DNA from: Cunninghamia lanceolata | Taxonomy: Eukaryota; Streptophyta; Pinopsida; Cupressales; Cupressaceae | Length of the DNA stretch: 64,000 bases | Assembly (NCBI GenBank): GCA_027924645.1 | Contig: BSBN01000187.1 | Location: 14,216,001 to 14,280,000, forward strand | Direction: 5' to 3' | Shown here: positions 1 to 10,823 of the stretch, in pieces | How positions within the stretch are numbered: position 1 is the stretch's first letter | Layout of the letters: every line of letters starts with the position of its first letter | Notes under the pieces: generated by a model | What the model was told of the DNA's origin: nothing | Databases searched by the model: none | What the model saw: only the letters and a program-made list of their open reading frames with translations | Program-made: the position numbers and the translations under genes

Positions 1-354
1 ATCTTATATTGTTCAGATTCTTTTACCTTCACCTGATTGTATCTTGAAAACTCATCCATCATGGATAAAAGCTCACAACTAGTTACCTTTTGCAACATAG
101 CTTCCATGTTAGGCGGTGGATAATTATCCTTAAAAGAAGATACATTTAAATTTCTAAAGTCAACACAAAGTCTTATATCACGATTTTTCTTTCTAACTGG
201 GACAAGATTGGACACCCAAGTTGAGTGTTTGATAGGTACAATTATTCTAGCCTCCTTAAGCTTCATAAGCAATTCTTACATCTTTGGAGCCAGACTTGAT
301 AGGTCTTTGTTTCTGTCTGAATGGCTTAGCTCCAGGCTTCAAAGGAATCTCATG
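1..354 (-). pseudogene. Reverse transcriptase, N-terminal part (Tat-like element), runs off the window
   Basis: The minus-strand translation continues the upstream linker and shows the opening of a Ty3/gypsy RT: residues like KLKEARIIVPIKHSTWVSN, then LVPVRKKNRDIRLCVDFRNL. These match the first RT block, in which a conserved Val-x-Lys-Lys is followed by R-x-C-V-D-F/Y-R-x-L-N. Only about 110 codons are inside the window, so the catalytic YxDD box is not visible. The sequence between the linker ORF end (355) and this block contains stop codons, so it is not an open frame. Confidence 0.75.
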
Positions 355-1461
355 CTAGAATAAGTCCTCTCTATAAGCTTTTAGGTCCTCATATGACCAT
401 GCAAAGACATGCTTATACCTTTTTAGTAATGCAATCAACATACTCCTGATGTGTGGCTTGAGTTGTTTGCCAATGTATACCCTTTTGGGGGCATGAGATG
501 TCCCCAAGTTTATCTCCTCCAAGTCATTCTTATTTGTAGGAGATGCCTTTGTAACAAACTGGTCTCTATTGTCAAATGCTCTCTCTAAAGAAACTAGCCC
601 TCTAGGGATTTTATTTGTTTTGAGTTGAATTACCTCTTTCCCCAAAAGAGTTTCTTTTCCATCCACAACTTCTACAAAGTTTTGAAAATACATCTCCTGG
701 TTCTCATATTCATCTATGTAGTGTAAAAATCTCAACAAATCTTTATCATCATCAAACACCTGCCAGTTGCATATGTTATCTGGTACTGTAGGTCTAAGCT
801 TAACTTCAACATTTGTAACATCAAACAGAGTGACATCATCTAGCCTTGTGGCCACGTTAGCTAAAAAATCTGCCATGACAGTTTTTGACCTCTCTATCTA
901 GTTTATTGAAAAAGCATCAAACAATTCAATTGTATCCCAAACAGCATGCTTATACTATTTTAACCTCTTATTTTTTCAAGCATACTTATCTCTAACCTAG
1001 GAAACAATTAACTCTGAATCCCCAAATACTTTGAGCATCTTGATCCCATGCTTCAAAGCAACATTCAATCCTAGCAATAGAGCTTCATATTCTACAATAT
1101 TATTTGTGCAGGCAAACTTTAATAGGAAAGAGAACTTTAGAAGCTTACCATCTGGAGACAGAAACACAAGTCCAGCACCAGAGCCTTCCTTTGAATAAGC
1201 TCCATCAAAATACATAGTCCATAGACCTTGTTGGTCAAGCTCTTGAATGCAAATATCTTTCCTTTTACCTCCTTGATCATCTAAGACAACTCTGAAATTT
1301 TCACAGTCAGTATCCACAAAACATATATGTTCCTCTGAATCTTGATCCTCAACTATTTCTAGTGATCTTTTTCTCTGACTAGTTTGACATCTTTGCCATT
1401 CATTGGGATCATGGCATATGATAGATCCAGTTGCATACTTCCACCAATCAATGCTGCCCAT
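355..1461 (-). pseudogene. Archaeal-type RNase H domain plus linker to RT (Tat-like element)
   Basis: One reading frame runs from 1461 to 355. The first part carries an RNase H fold: LWTMYFDGAYSKEGSGAG (first catalytic Asp in FDGA), then NNIVEYEALLLGL (catalytic Glu), then FGDSELIV (Asp). It continues through the DTIELFDAF stretch to MADFLANVATRLDD, equivalent to the usual A-D-x-L-A end of this domain. Stops at 997-999 (TAG), 976-978 (TGA), 955-957 (TAG) and near 901 (TAG) interrupt it but the frame is kept. The linker after 876 ends in HVFAWSYEDLK, a common lead-in to plant gypsy RT. The domain lies upstream of RT, which sets it apart from the usual RT-adjacent RNase H. Confidence 0.8.
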
Positions 1462-2432
1462 CTCCTTGACAACAGCATACCATACTGTGGCTTTATGTCA
1501 ACAACTGTTATGTTCATTTTGTAAGTTTTTTCTGGATATGCTGCTAGCCTAAAATCCACATCCTTCATGATTCTAATAACTGGTACCTCCCTAGCATCCA
1601 TTGCATAGCATTTTCCACATGCCTTATCTATCTTCAATCTAGCTTGATGCATGATAGCCAAAGGCATGATATTTGTTAATGCTCCTGAGTCAAGCATACA
1701 ATTCTTAATCACTTTTCCATTGATAGCAAGGGAGACATAAAATGGTTCAACCTGTGAAGGGCATTTTGTCATGGTCACCCCTAAATATACTTCAGGAACC
1801 TCATCCTCATCCATACACATGGCTTGTTTCTTACCCTGAGTCTCAACATTATGCTTGGCTTGACAAGGTACTCCTGAAATTAGGGACAATGCTTTATTCC
1901 TGAATTCTTCAACTTTCATCAACTCCATCAATGGAACAAAGACCTTTATCTAGGACAAGATTTGAGTTATGTCAAAAGGAGCATAATTTTGTATAATAGT
2001 TGTAACCTGATCCATGGTTTTATTTTTATCCTAAGATGATCCAGCTTTAATTTTTATGGCCTCCTGACTGTCATCCATGATCTGAGAATTCTTACTTTGA
2101 TCCTCATCCTAGGGAGCTTTATTTTCTGGTCTTTGAGAATCATGACCCATTTTTTGCTTAAAATTTTTCTTATTATTGTTCCATTGTTTCATATGTGGTT
2201 CAGCCTCTTTATGACTATACACTGGTTGGCTCACAAAAGTGTTCTCTGGCTGGCGTGAGTTGCTTACCTAAGCCTTACCTCTAAGGTTGTAATTACTTTT
2301 GACCTGAGCTACTGCTGTAGCTGTGAGGGCTCTAATGTCTTCATCATAAGGCCTTCTCAAGTTATTCAAAAAGATCTATGAGTCTTTAGCATAAGCATAA
2401 TTATCTTCATCATCCTCATCACAGGAAACCTC
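1359..2432 (-). pseudogene. Pre-protease region and aspartic protease (Tat-like element)
   Basis: From 2432 the frame reads through a gag-to-protease spacer (FLNNLRRPYDEDIRALTATA) with several stops. It then opens at 1931 into a retroviral-type aspartic protease: the catalytic triplet is in NCMLDSGALTNIMP (Asp-Ser-Gly), and DIKPQYGMLLSRRW is the distal flap-side strand. The domain ends in GGSMQLDLSYAMIP, typical of Tat-like plant proteases. At about 1365 the frame must shift to continue into the RNase H frame (1461-355), so the polyprotein is broken there. The enzyme would normally cut the Gag-Pol polyprotein inside the particle. Confidence 0.8.
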
Positions 2433-2437
2433 TTGGC
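2433..2437. repeat. Target-site duplication of the chromovirus, left copy (TTGGC)
   Basis: TTGGC directly precedes the left LTR and is repeated exactly at 10819-10823 directly after the right LTR. Both flanks are the same Tat-like coding frame, so the duplication marks the insertion point. Confidence 0.95.
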
Positions 2438-4285
2438 TGGTGCAGGAGCTCAGTTTTGTGTTGTTTTCTAGTTAATTTTTCATGTTAGTTATTTACTTCT
2501 AAGGCTTTAAAAGCCATTTTGTTGTGTTGAAATAAAGGACTTAGTCATTTCATTGACTAGTCTACTTTGGAGTTATCCTAGGCCTATTTTCTAGGAGTTA
2601 TAGTTTTGAAATTTGGAGTTTTCTTTAGAAACTTATTCTTTATGAAGAAAACTGCCTTTTCCTTAGATTTCCTGCCTTCCTAGGCAGTTGTACGGACAAA
2701 TGGGAAGTGGAAGAGTTTTTGAAACTTCCTATAAACATCAGTTGTAAAAACATGCCAAAAATAATATGAAGGAGAGGAGTTTTTATAAGAAAAAATAGTG
2801 ATTTTTTGAGTTTCTGTTGAAGACAGCCTGTTGGTACGGCCTGGTACGGATCACTCATAGGCCAAAATTTATGAAATTTGTTAGAGCTGTGAAATACCTT
2901 TCATGTGCATCTAATTAGGATTCTTGACATTATTTGTGAAGGAGGTTTCATTTCATTTTAGATAAACTGGTCTTAAACCCTCCATAGCAAGGGTTTTGTA
3001 TAAAATGTAACTTTCTTCCTCTGCCCTCTGATGGTAATCGCCATTTCTTGGTGGGATGGAGGAAGATAGACCTGTTTTCATGTTTTGTATTATTTTGCAG
3101 GTTGCATACTCCACTCCAGTGTGTTTGGTATGATGCCTTTCTAGTCTTACAATGACTAGTTAGCAAGAAGATGAAGCTAGAACAGTGTATGTTCAGAAAA
3201 TAGCCACATGCACAGTCCAATGGAGTTTGGAACTTTGTGTTTTAATGAAGGATAGACCTCTACAGTTGTTGGTGAAGCCTGAGAAGGCTGGTTTACTTGA
3301 TTTCCATCATGCTACCTCTGAATTGGACCCTCTCTATGAAAGAAAACAGTTTGCTAGCTCTAAATTGCTGATAGTATGATACAGTACGATTTGCAAGGTT
3401 GAGGGATAGTTGATGATTAGCATAGGCATTTGGATTGTGCATTTAAATGGTGAAGTTCATTGGGGTTTAGAAGAGTTAGGAGTTGTTTACTCTTTCCTTG
3501 TATTACAAGTTCCAAAACCTTATTGAAATACTATTTGTTTAGGACAGTCAAAAGGTAATTTGCTATCTACCGTACTTTCAGGTACAAATTTGGTGTTGAA
3601 TTAGTGTTGTCATATGGATTCTGCCTCAGTAGGTACAAATTGCATTGGCATAAAGATCCTTGTGGATAGGGAAGTTAACTATTAAGTATTATGGTTCATA
3701 AAAGTTACAAGATACAAGTTGTCAATTCAGTACTGTCATAGGACAGTCAAGATACCATTTGTTGTCCTCTGTCCTCTTTAATCACAGTGTGGCCCACAGG
3801 TGAGTAGATGGTTGGTTTTTCATATATAGTGTTTAGTATGCATGTGGTATTGATGGTCCTTTGAAGTTTTGAGATGTTGAACCAATTCTATAAGAGTTAA
3901 ACCTTATTCCAAACACTGTGTAAACAGTCTTATTATTGCCACTATTCTTTGTCTAGAGAATGTAGGAAGTGATCTTTATGTTAGAGGTCTCATGATTGTC
4001 ATGACAAGTATGTGTGATTACTATTGGCAGAGGTGTGGTAACAGGTTGTGAGTCCTTAAATAGGGTGTATTGTGCAAGTAGGTTGGATGGAGCAATGACT
4101 CTCCAAATTGAGAAGTGGGTAGCCTGAGAGGAGGACACTTGATAGTGATCCTAGGCTAGGTCAATCTCTATAATAGCCTTGTGTAGGCTTGGTCTTCACA
4201 AACACCATTGTTAACCTCTTGAAGGAATTGATCTAAGTTCACTGAGTGAACTCCTACTACAACCCTTACCTATACCACTGCATCA
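2438..4285 (+). repeat. 5' LTR of the chromovirus
   Basis: It is 1848 bp, starts TGGTGCAGGAGC and ends ACTGCATCA. It matches 8971-10818 over its whole length with no net indel. A TATA-like TATAAAA lies at 2999-3005, with the same motif at the equivalent place in the other LTR. It would carry promoter and polyadenylation signals. Confidence 0.95.
2999..3005 (+). promoter_or_regulatory. TATA-like box in the chromovirus 5' LTR
   Basis: TATAAAA in GTTTTGTATAAAATG, conserved at 9532-9538 in the 3' LTR. It is the best TATA candidate by eye; the transcription start is not determined. Confidence 0.45.
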
Positions 4286-4288
4286 TAT

Positions 4289-4300
4289 TGGTATCAGAGC
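4289..4300 (+). promoter_or_regulatory. Primer-binding site, initiator tRNA-Met type (chromovirus)
   Basis: TGGTATCAGAGC begins three bases after the LTR end. It is the standard plant sequence complementary to the 3' end of initiator tRNA-Met, used to prime minus-strand DNA synthesis. Confidence 0.93.
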
Positions 4301-4325
4301 CAATATTTTGATTGGAAGCAAGTGT

Positions 4326-6068
4326 ATGTCAGAAGAGGAAATTGAAACAGAGGCTAGTACAATGCCTCCCAAGACAATGAGTCAAGATGCCATCAAGAAG
4401 TTGGTGGAAGAGATGGTTGAAGCAAGACTGCAAGAAGCAAATTTGCAGGAAGAGATGAAGTCTAAAGGCAAAACCAAAGAAGAAGGAAGTTCTTTAGACA
4501 CAAATGAAGAAACAGAGGCAAAAGAGGATCCTCAGGAATAGGATATGTCTACAAATCAGAAAGCCTTCTTGAATGCACTTAAGGGTTCTCATGGAGACAA
4601 TGGTGATCCCAAGATGGAGGTGCCTACCTTCCATGGCAAGTTGGATGGAGATGTTCTCACCGACTGGATAGAAGCTATGTGCAACTTCTTTGATTACAAG
4701 GAGTTCAATGACAGCAAAAGGGTCAAATTTGCCAAGACAAGGCTAAGAGGTTCCGCACTTGTATGGTGGAACTATATGCAGAGTGATAGGGAGAAGGTTG
4801 GGAAGAGTCCCATCACTAAATGGAGTAGAATGGTGGCTATGCTCAAAAGCACGTTCATGCCACCTGACTATGAGATTCAAAGCATAAGGAGATTTCAGAA
4901 TTTGAGACAAAAAGATATGGATGTGGATGCCTACACAGAAGAATTTCATAGACTCAGTATGAGGGCCAATCATAATGAGGATGAAAAAGGGATGGTGGCT
5001 AGGTACCTGAATGGACTGAAATATAATCTACAAGATGAGATAAGTTTGGTGTTACTAAAGACAATGGATGAATGTTCCCTATTGGCCTCCAGAGCTGAGG
5101 AAAAGTTGAGAAGGAAGGGTGATCAAAGTGCCAGAGGTAGAGGTGGCAGAAATCAAAGAGGTAGAGGCAATTTTGGCCATGGACAGTTCAACAAAACTGA
5201 AAATAACAGCCAGCAAGAAACTCAATCAGCAACAGAGCATAGAGGAGGTTTCAGAGGTGGTAGAAATCATAATGGTAGAGGCAGAAATGGTGGAGGTGGT
5301 AGAGGACCAGGAGTCTTCACTGGAAGATGTTATGGCTGCAACCAAGTTGGCCATACAATGAACAAATGTCTAGGGAAAGCCAATAGCTCTCATGATAGTG
5401 GGAAGAGAAATCAGTTAGTGAAAGATGATGACTGTGAAAGTGTGAATTCACCAATGGGAAGCATTGCACCTGTTCTAGATGGAGAAAGTATGATGATAAA
5501 AAGGTCTATGTTGAAGATGCCATTGAAGCCAGAACCCCCTCAGAGAAAGAATCTTTTCAGAACCCAAGGCCTAGCCTATGGGAAACTCTGCAAAATCATA
5601 GTGGATTCAGGGTCTACTGAGAATGTGGTATCCACTGAGATGGTTGAGAAGTGCAAGTTGAAGAGGCTACCTCATATCAGTCCTCACAAGATTTCTTGGT
5701 TGAACAAGAACCAAAGTTTCATGGTGGAGGAACAAGCTTGGGTTGAATTTGCAATTAGTGATTACAAGGACAAAGTACTATGTGAAATCATCCCTATGGA
5801 TGCATGTCACCTGCTTCTTGGTTGTCCATGGCAGTATGATGTTAAAGCTCAGCATGATGGTGAGAAGAACACTTATGTCATCACCAAGAATGGAAGGCCA
5901 TTCAAAATGGATCCTTTGTTGGAGCAGCCCAGGGGAAAGGAAAATAACAATAGTGTCATGTTGGTGAGTGGAAATGAGTTCTTAAATATCTTGAAGGAGA
6001 ATGACAACCAGGGGTATGCCTTGGTCATGAAGCCCAAGAGTGGATCAGATCAGCAAGAACGAAAATAG
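4326..6068 (+). pseudogene. Gag and aspartic protease of the chromovirus
   Basis: I take the ATG at 4326 (MSEEEIETEAS). The frame runs to a TAG at 6066-6068, broken only by a TAG at 4539-4541. A retrotransposon gag domain spans about 4620-5110 (DWIEAMCNFFDYKEF, LRGSALVWWNYM, FNVDAYTEEFHRLS-like helices). An Arg/Gly-rich segment follows (about 5130-5320), then the CCHC knuckle CYGCNQVGHTMNKC at about 5327-5368. Protease begins near 5575; its catalytic triplet is IIVDSGSTENVVS, with later strand HLLLGCPWQYD. Protease sits in the same frame as gag, as usual for plant chromoviruses. The RG-rich segment is typical of nucleic-acid-binding gag tails. Confidence 0.9.
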
Positions 6069-7117
6069 AAGGAGATTCCATTGGAAGTACAGTAACTCCT
6101 GGATAAGTATCAAGACCTTGTGGTAGAAGAAGTTCCCAACTCCCTACCACCCATGAGGGATATTAGTCATCAAATTGACTTAATACCTGGTGCTACATTA
6201 CCTAACAAGGCTGCATACAAGCTGACTCCACAGCAAAATGAAGAAGTGGCAAGGCAAATTCAAGATCTCCTGGACAAAGGGCTGATTAGGAAGAGTCTAA
6301 GTCCCTATGCAGTTCCAAGTGTACTGGCTCCTAAGAAGGATGGAAAGTGGAGGTTATGTATAGATTCCAGGGCCATAAACAAAATCACCATAAGATACAG
6401 ATTTCCAATGCCAAGGATTGAAGATCTCTTGGATTACCCGGGAGGATCATGCTATTACTCAAAGATCGATTTGAAATCTGGATATCATCAAATCCGGATC
6501 AAATAGGGAGATGAATGGAAGACTGCTTTCAAGACCAATGAAGGTCTTTATGAATGGCTTGTTATGCCATATGGTCTTAGCAATGCACCAAGTACATTTA
6601 TGCACCTGATGAATGAGGTATTAGTTGAATTCATTGGTAAATTTGTTATTTTTTATCTTGATGACATACTAATCTTTAGCAGGACAAGGGAAGACCATGT
6701 GAAGCATGTTGGTCAGGTGTTGGAGAAGCTGCATGAGCACAAGTTGATGATCAACTTAGACAAATGTGAGTTCATGAAAACTAAACTTGTATACTTGGGA
6801 TTTGTCATTTCTAATGGCTGTTTGAAGATGGATCCCTCTAAGGTTGAGGCTATTTTCAGTTGGCCTACCCCAAAAACAGTGGGAGATGTGAGAAGTTTCC
6901 ATGGATTGAGACTTTTTATAGGAAGTTTATCAGGGGTTTCAGTCACATTAGTGCTCCCATCCTCAACACCATCAAGGGTGGAGTCAAATGTAGATTCCAG
7001 TGGACAAAGGAAGCTGATGATAGTTTTGAGTTGTTGAAAACAAAGGTGGCTGAGTTACCTACCTTAGTACTCCCTGATTTTGATAAGGTATTTGTTGTTG
7101 AGTGTGATGCAAGTTAG
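6069..7117 (+). pseudogene. Reverse transcriptase of the chromovirus
   Basis: The frame continues from protease. MRDISHQIDLIPGATLPN at about 6160 and APKKDGKWRLCIDSRAIN mark RT blocks 1-2. KIDLKSGYHQIRIK carries the first catalytic Asp, [13 protein letters not shown] is block 4, and [13 protein letters not shown] carries the catalytic Asp pair. Defects are a TAA at about 6091-6093, a TAG at 6504-6506 (Gln position) and a one-base frameshift near 6905 at the [16 protein letters not shown] junction. The enzyme would copy element RNA into DNA, but this copy cannot be translated through. Confidence 0.9.
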
Positions 7118-8470
7118 CAAGCTATTGGTGCTGTTCTTAGCCAGGAAGGACATCCAGTGGCATTCTTTTCAGAAAAGTTGAATGAAGCGAAGCAAAGGTA
7201 TTCTACCTATGACTTAGAACTCTATGCAATGGTGCAAGCTCTTAAGAAGTGGCGACATTATTTGCTGCCCAAAGAATTTATTGTGTTTACTGACAATCAT
7301 GCTTTAAGCTTTCTTAACAGTCAAGAAAAATTGAACCACAGACATGTTAAATGGATGGAACAGCTACAAGTGTATACTTTCACAATTAAGCACAAAAAAG
7401 GTGTCTCTAATAAGGTAGCTGATGCATTGAGTAGGAGGTTGCTTCTTGTTCAAGAAATTCAGTTAGAAAGCATGGGTATTGACTATTTAAAAGAGCTATA
7501 TAAAGATGATTCTGATTTCAAAGAGGCTTATGATGTTTGTGTGAACTTGGCTAACACATTCCATGGAGAGTATGCAGATTTTGTTTTACAGGAAGGCCTC
7601 TTGTTTAAGGGCAATTTGTTGTGTGTCCCTAAGTGCTCTCTGTGGGACAACATCATCAAGGAGAAGCATAATGGTTCTTTAGGAGGACATTTTGGCTTGG
7701 ATAAGACACTAGAACAAGTCACAAGGTTCTATTTTTGGCCAAAGGTGCAATCAGATGTAAGAAAATATGTAGCTAGCTATGCAATCTGTCAAAGAGCCAA
7801 AGGTGTGTCTTCAAATGCAGGTCTATACCAGCCCCTTCCCATTCCCAACAAACCTTGGGAAAGTATCAGCATGGATTTTGTGCTTGGGTTACCCAGGACA
7901 GCCAGAGGGGTGGATAGTGTGTTTGTTATTGTTGATAGGTTTAGCAAGATGGCTCATTTTGTGCCATGTAAATGCACAAATGATGCATCTCATGTTGCAG
8001 GTCTATTTTTCAGAGAGGTAGTAAGGATGCATGGTTTACCATTGTCCATTGTAACTAACAGAGATTCTAAGTTTGTAGGTCACTTCTGGAGGACCTTGTG
8101 GAAGAAGCTAGGCACACAGTTGTCTTTTTCATCAGCCTACCATCCACAAACTGATGGTTAGACTGAGGTGGTTAACAGATCTCTTGGAAACCTTCTAAGG
8201 TGCCTTACAAAGTAGCATGGTTTGGCATGGGATTTGGTTATCAGTCAGGCTGAATATGCCTACAATGATTCAAAGAATAGGAGCACTGGTAAAAGTCCTT
8301 TTGAGATAGTTTATGGTTTTCATCCAAGAGGGCCACTTGAGTTGAGGGATCTCCAAGGTTGGGATAGAAGGAGTGCACTTGGTGAAGAGTTTGTTGCTTC
8401 CATGAAAACAGTTCATGATCAAGTCAAGTTGCAACTAGAAAATCAGTCACAAAGTACAAAGCAAAGGTAG
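7118..8470 (+). pseudogene. RNase H and integrase of the chromovirus
   Basis: RNase H starts with CDAS at about 7103 (followed by a TAG at 7115-7117), with IVFTDNHALSFL and ALSRR at its end (about 7440). Integrase follows: the zinc-binding region HNGSLGGHFG...YVASYAICQ shows Tyr where the first Cys of the HHCC finger is expected. The core has MDFVLGLP (first Asp) and then TNRDSKF, where Asn stands for the expected second catalytic Asp. Next is HPQTDG, TAG at 8159-8161, then TEVVNRSL (Glu). A further TAG lies near 8213. Both residue changes fit G-to-A decay. The frame shifts near 8455. Confidence 0.88.
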
Positions 8471-8949
8471 ATTTGAAGAAAAGAGAAGTACAGTTCAAAG
8501 TTGGTGACTTAGTCATGGCATATCTGAGGAAAGAAAGGTTGCCAAAGGGTCAGCCAACTAAACTCCTGATGAAGAAGATTGGGCCATGCAGGATAGTGCA
8601 CAAATTTGGTCTAAATGCATATGAGATTAAGCTACCAAATGGCCTGGGTATCTCTCCAATTTTTAGTGTTTGTGATCTTTTTCCTTTCATACCTTCATTA
8701 CCTGATGAAAGTGGATCAGATGTGGTGGCTAAAGATGCTAATTGGATCAAGGATTTGCCTCCAAGCAAACCTTTACAGTTGGAATGCATTCTGGATTCCA
8801 AGGTTATCAAGAAGACTTGGAGAGGTGTTTATAAGGACTACTTGGTGAAATGGAAGGATCTCCCTGAATCGGAGGCCACCTAGATGACTGAAGCAGATAT
8901 TCTGAAGCATGGCATGACACTTCAACAATTGGCAACTCAAGGGACTTGA
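8471..8949 (+). pseudogene. Integrase C-terminus with chromodomain-like module
   Basis: After the frameshift the frame reads KKREVQFKVGDLVMAYLRKE (integrase C-terminal SH3-like GPY/F region, with MKKIGPCRIV). It ends in a chromodomain-like block: LECILDSKVIKK, YKDYLVKWKDLPESEAT, a TAG in place of the usual Trp, then MTEADILKHG, stopping with TGA at 8947-8949. In chromoviruses this module targets integration to heterochromatin. Aromatic-cage completeness cannot be judged by eye. Confidence 0.8.
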
Positions 8950-8960
8950 GTTCTTCCTAT

Positions 8961-8970
8961 AGGGGGAGTA
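8961..8970 (+). promoter_or_regulatory. Polypurine tract (chromovirus)
   Basis: AGGGGGAGTA directly abuts the 3' LTR start TGGTGCAGG. This is the expected position and composition for the plus-strand DNA primer. Confidence 0.88.
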
Positions 8971-10818
8971 TGGTGCAGGAGCTCAGTTTTGTGTTGTTTT
9001 CTAGTTAATTTTTCATGTTAGTTATTTACTTCTAAGGCTTTAAAAGCCATTTTGTTGTGTTGAAATAAAGGACTTAGTCATTTCATTGACTAGTCTACTT
9101 TGGAGTTATCCTAGGCCTATTTTCTAGGAGTTATAGTTTTGAAATTTGGAGTTTTCTTTAGAAACTTATTCTTTATGAAGAAAACTACCTTTTCCTTAGA
9201 TTTTTTCCCTTCCTAGGCAGTTGTACAGACAAATGGGAAGTGGAAGAGTTTTTGAAACTTCCTATAAACATTAGTTGTAAAAACATGCCAAAAATAATAT
9301 GAAGGAGAGGAGTTTTTATAAGAAAAAATAGTGATTTTCTGAGCTTCTGTTGAAGACAGCCTGTTGGTACGGCCTGGTATGGATCACTCATAGGCCAAAA
9401 TTTATGAAATTTGTTAGAGCTATGAAATACCTTTCATGTGCATCTAATTAGGATTCTTGACATTATTTGTGAAGGAGGTTTCATTTCATTTTAGATAAAC
9501 TGGTCTTAAACCCTCCATAGCAAGGGTTTTGTATAAAATGTAACTTTCTTCCTCTGCCCTCTGATGGTAATTGCCATTTATTGGTGGGATGGAGGAAGAT
9601 AGACTAGTTTTCATGTTTTGAATTATTTTGTAGGTTGCATACTCCACTCCAGTGTGTTTGGTATGATGCCTTTCTAGTCTTACAGTGACTAGTTAGCAAG
9701 AAGATGAAGCTAGAACAGTGTATGTTTAGAAAACAGCCACATGCACAGTCCAATGGAGTTTGGAACTTTGTGTTTTAATGAAGGACAGACCTCTACAGTT
9801 GTTGGTGAAGCCTAAGAAGGCTGGTTTACTTGATTTCCATCATGCTACCTCTGAATTGGACCCTCTCTATGAAAGAAAACAGTTTGTTGTCTCTAAATTG
9901 TTGACAGTATGATATAGTACGATTTGCAAGGTTGAGGGATAGTTGATGATCAGCATAGGCATTTGGATTGTGCATTTAAATGGTGAAGTTTATTGGGGTT
10001 TAGAAGAGTTAGGATTTGTTTACTCTTTCCTTGTATTACAAGTTCCAAAACCTTATTGAAATACTATTTGTTTAGGACAGTCAAAAGGTAATTTGCTATC
10101 TACCGTACTTTCAGGTACAAATTTGGTGTTGAATCAGTGTTGTCATATGGATTCTACCTCAGTAGGTACAAATTGTATTGGTATAAAGATCCTTGTGGAT
10201 AGGGAAGTTAACTGTTAAGTATTATGGTTCATAAAAGCTACAAGATACAAGTTGTCAATTCAGTACTGTCATAGGACAGTCAAGATACCATTTGATGTCC
10301 TCTATCCTCTTTAATCATAGTGTGGCCCACAGGTGAGTAGATGGTTGGTTTTTCATATCTAGTGTTTAGTATGCATGTGGTGTTGATGGTCCTTTGAAGT
10401 TTTGAGATGTTGAACCAATTCTATAAGAGTTAAACCTTATTCCAAACACTGTCTAAACAGTCTTATTGCTGCCACTGTTCTTTGTCTAGAGAATGCAGGA
10501 AGTGATCTTTATGTTAGAGGTCTCATGATTGTCATGACAAGTATGTGTGATTACTATTGGTAGAGGTGTGGTAACAGGTTGTGAGTCCTTAAATAGGGTG
10601 TATTGTGCAAGTAGGTTGGATGGAGCAATGACTCTCCAAATTGAGAAGTGGGTAGCATGAGAGGAGGACACTTGATAGTGATCCTAGGCTAGGTCAATCT
10701 CTATAATAGCCTTGTGTAGGCTTGGTCTTCACAAACACCATTGTTAACCTCTTGAAGGAAGTGATCTAAGTTCACTGAGTGAACTCCTACTACAACCCTT
10801 ACCTATACCACTGCATCA
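8971..10818 (+). repeat. 3' LTR of the chromovirus
   Basis: It is 1848 bp, the same length as the 5' LTR, and differs at about 49 positions by eye (~2.6%). The next five bases, 10819-10823, are the right TTGGC duplication. Confidence 0.95.
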
Positions 10819-10823
10819 TTGGC
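10819..10823. repeat. Target-site duplication of the chromovirus, right copy (TTGGC)
   Basis: Identical to 2433-2437. After it the Tat-like gag resumes in frame. Confidence 0.95.

Larger units (their letters stand above)
2438..10818 (+). mobile_element. Complete Ty3/gypsy chromovirus (8381 bp), nested in the Tat-like element
   Basis: The element has two 1848-bp LTRs starting TGGTGCAGG and ending CTGCATCA. It has an initiator-Met primer-binding site, gag with a CCHC knuckle, aspartic protease, RT, RNase H, integrase, a chromodomain-like C-terminus and a purine tract. A perfect 5-bp target duplication (TTGGC) bounds it. The domain order PR-RT-RH-IN-chromodomain is that of chromoviruses. By eye the LTRs differ at about 49 positions with no length change, mostly transitions. 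At least six in-frame stops and two frameshifts in gag-pol make it non-autonomous now. Confidence 0.95.

Noticed and set aside
2640..4138. Minus-strand frames repeated at 9185-10671
   Set aside because: They are inside the two chromovirus LTRs and repeat because the LTRs do.
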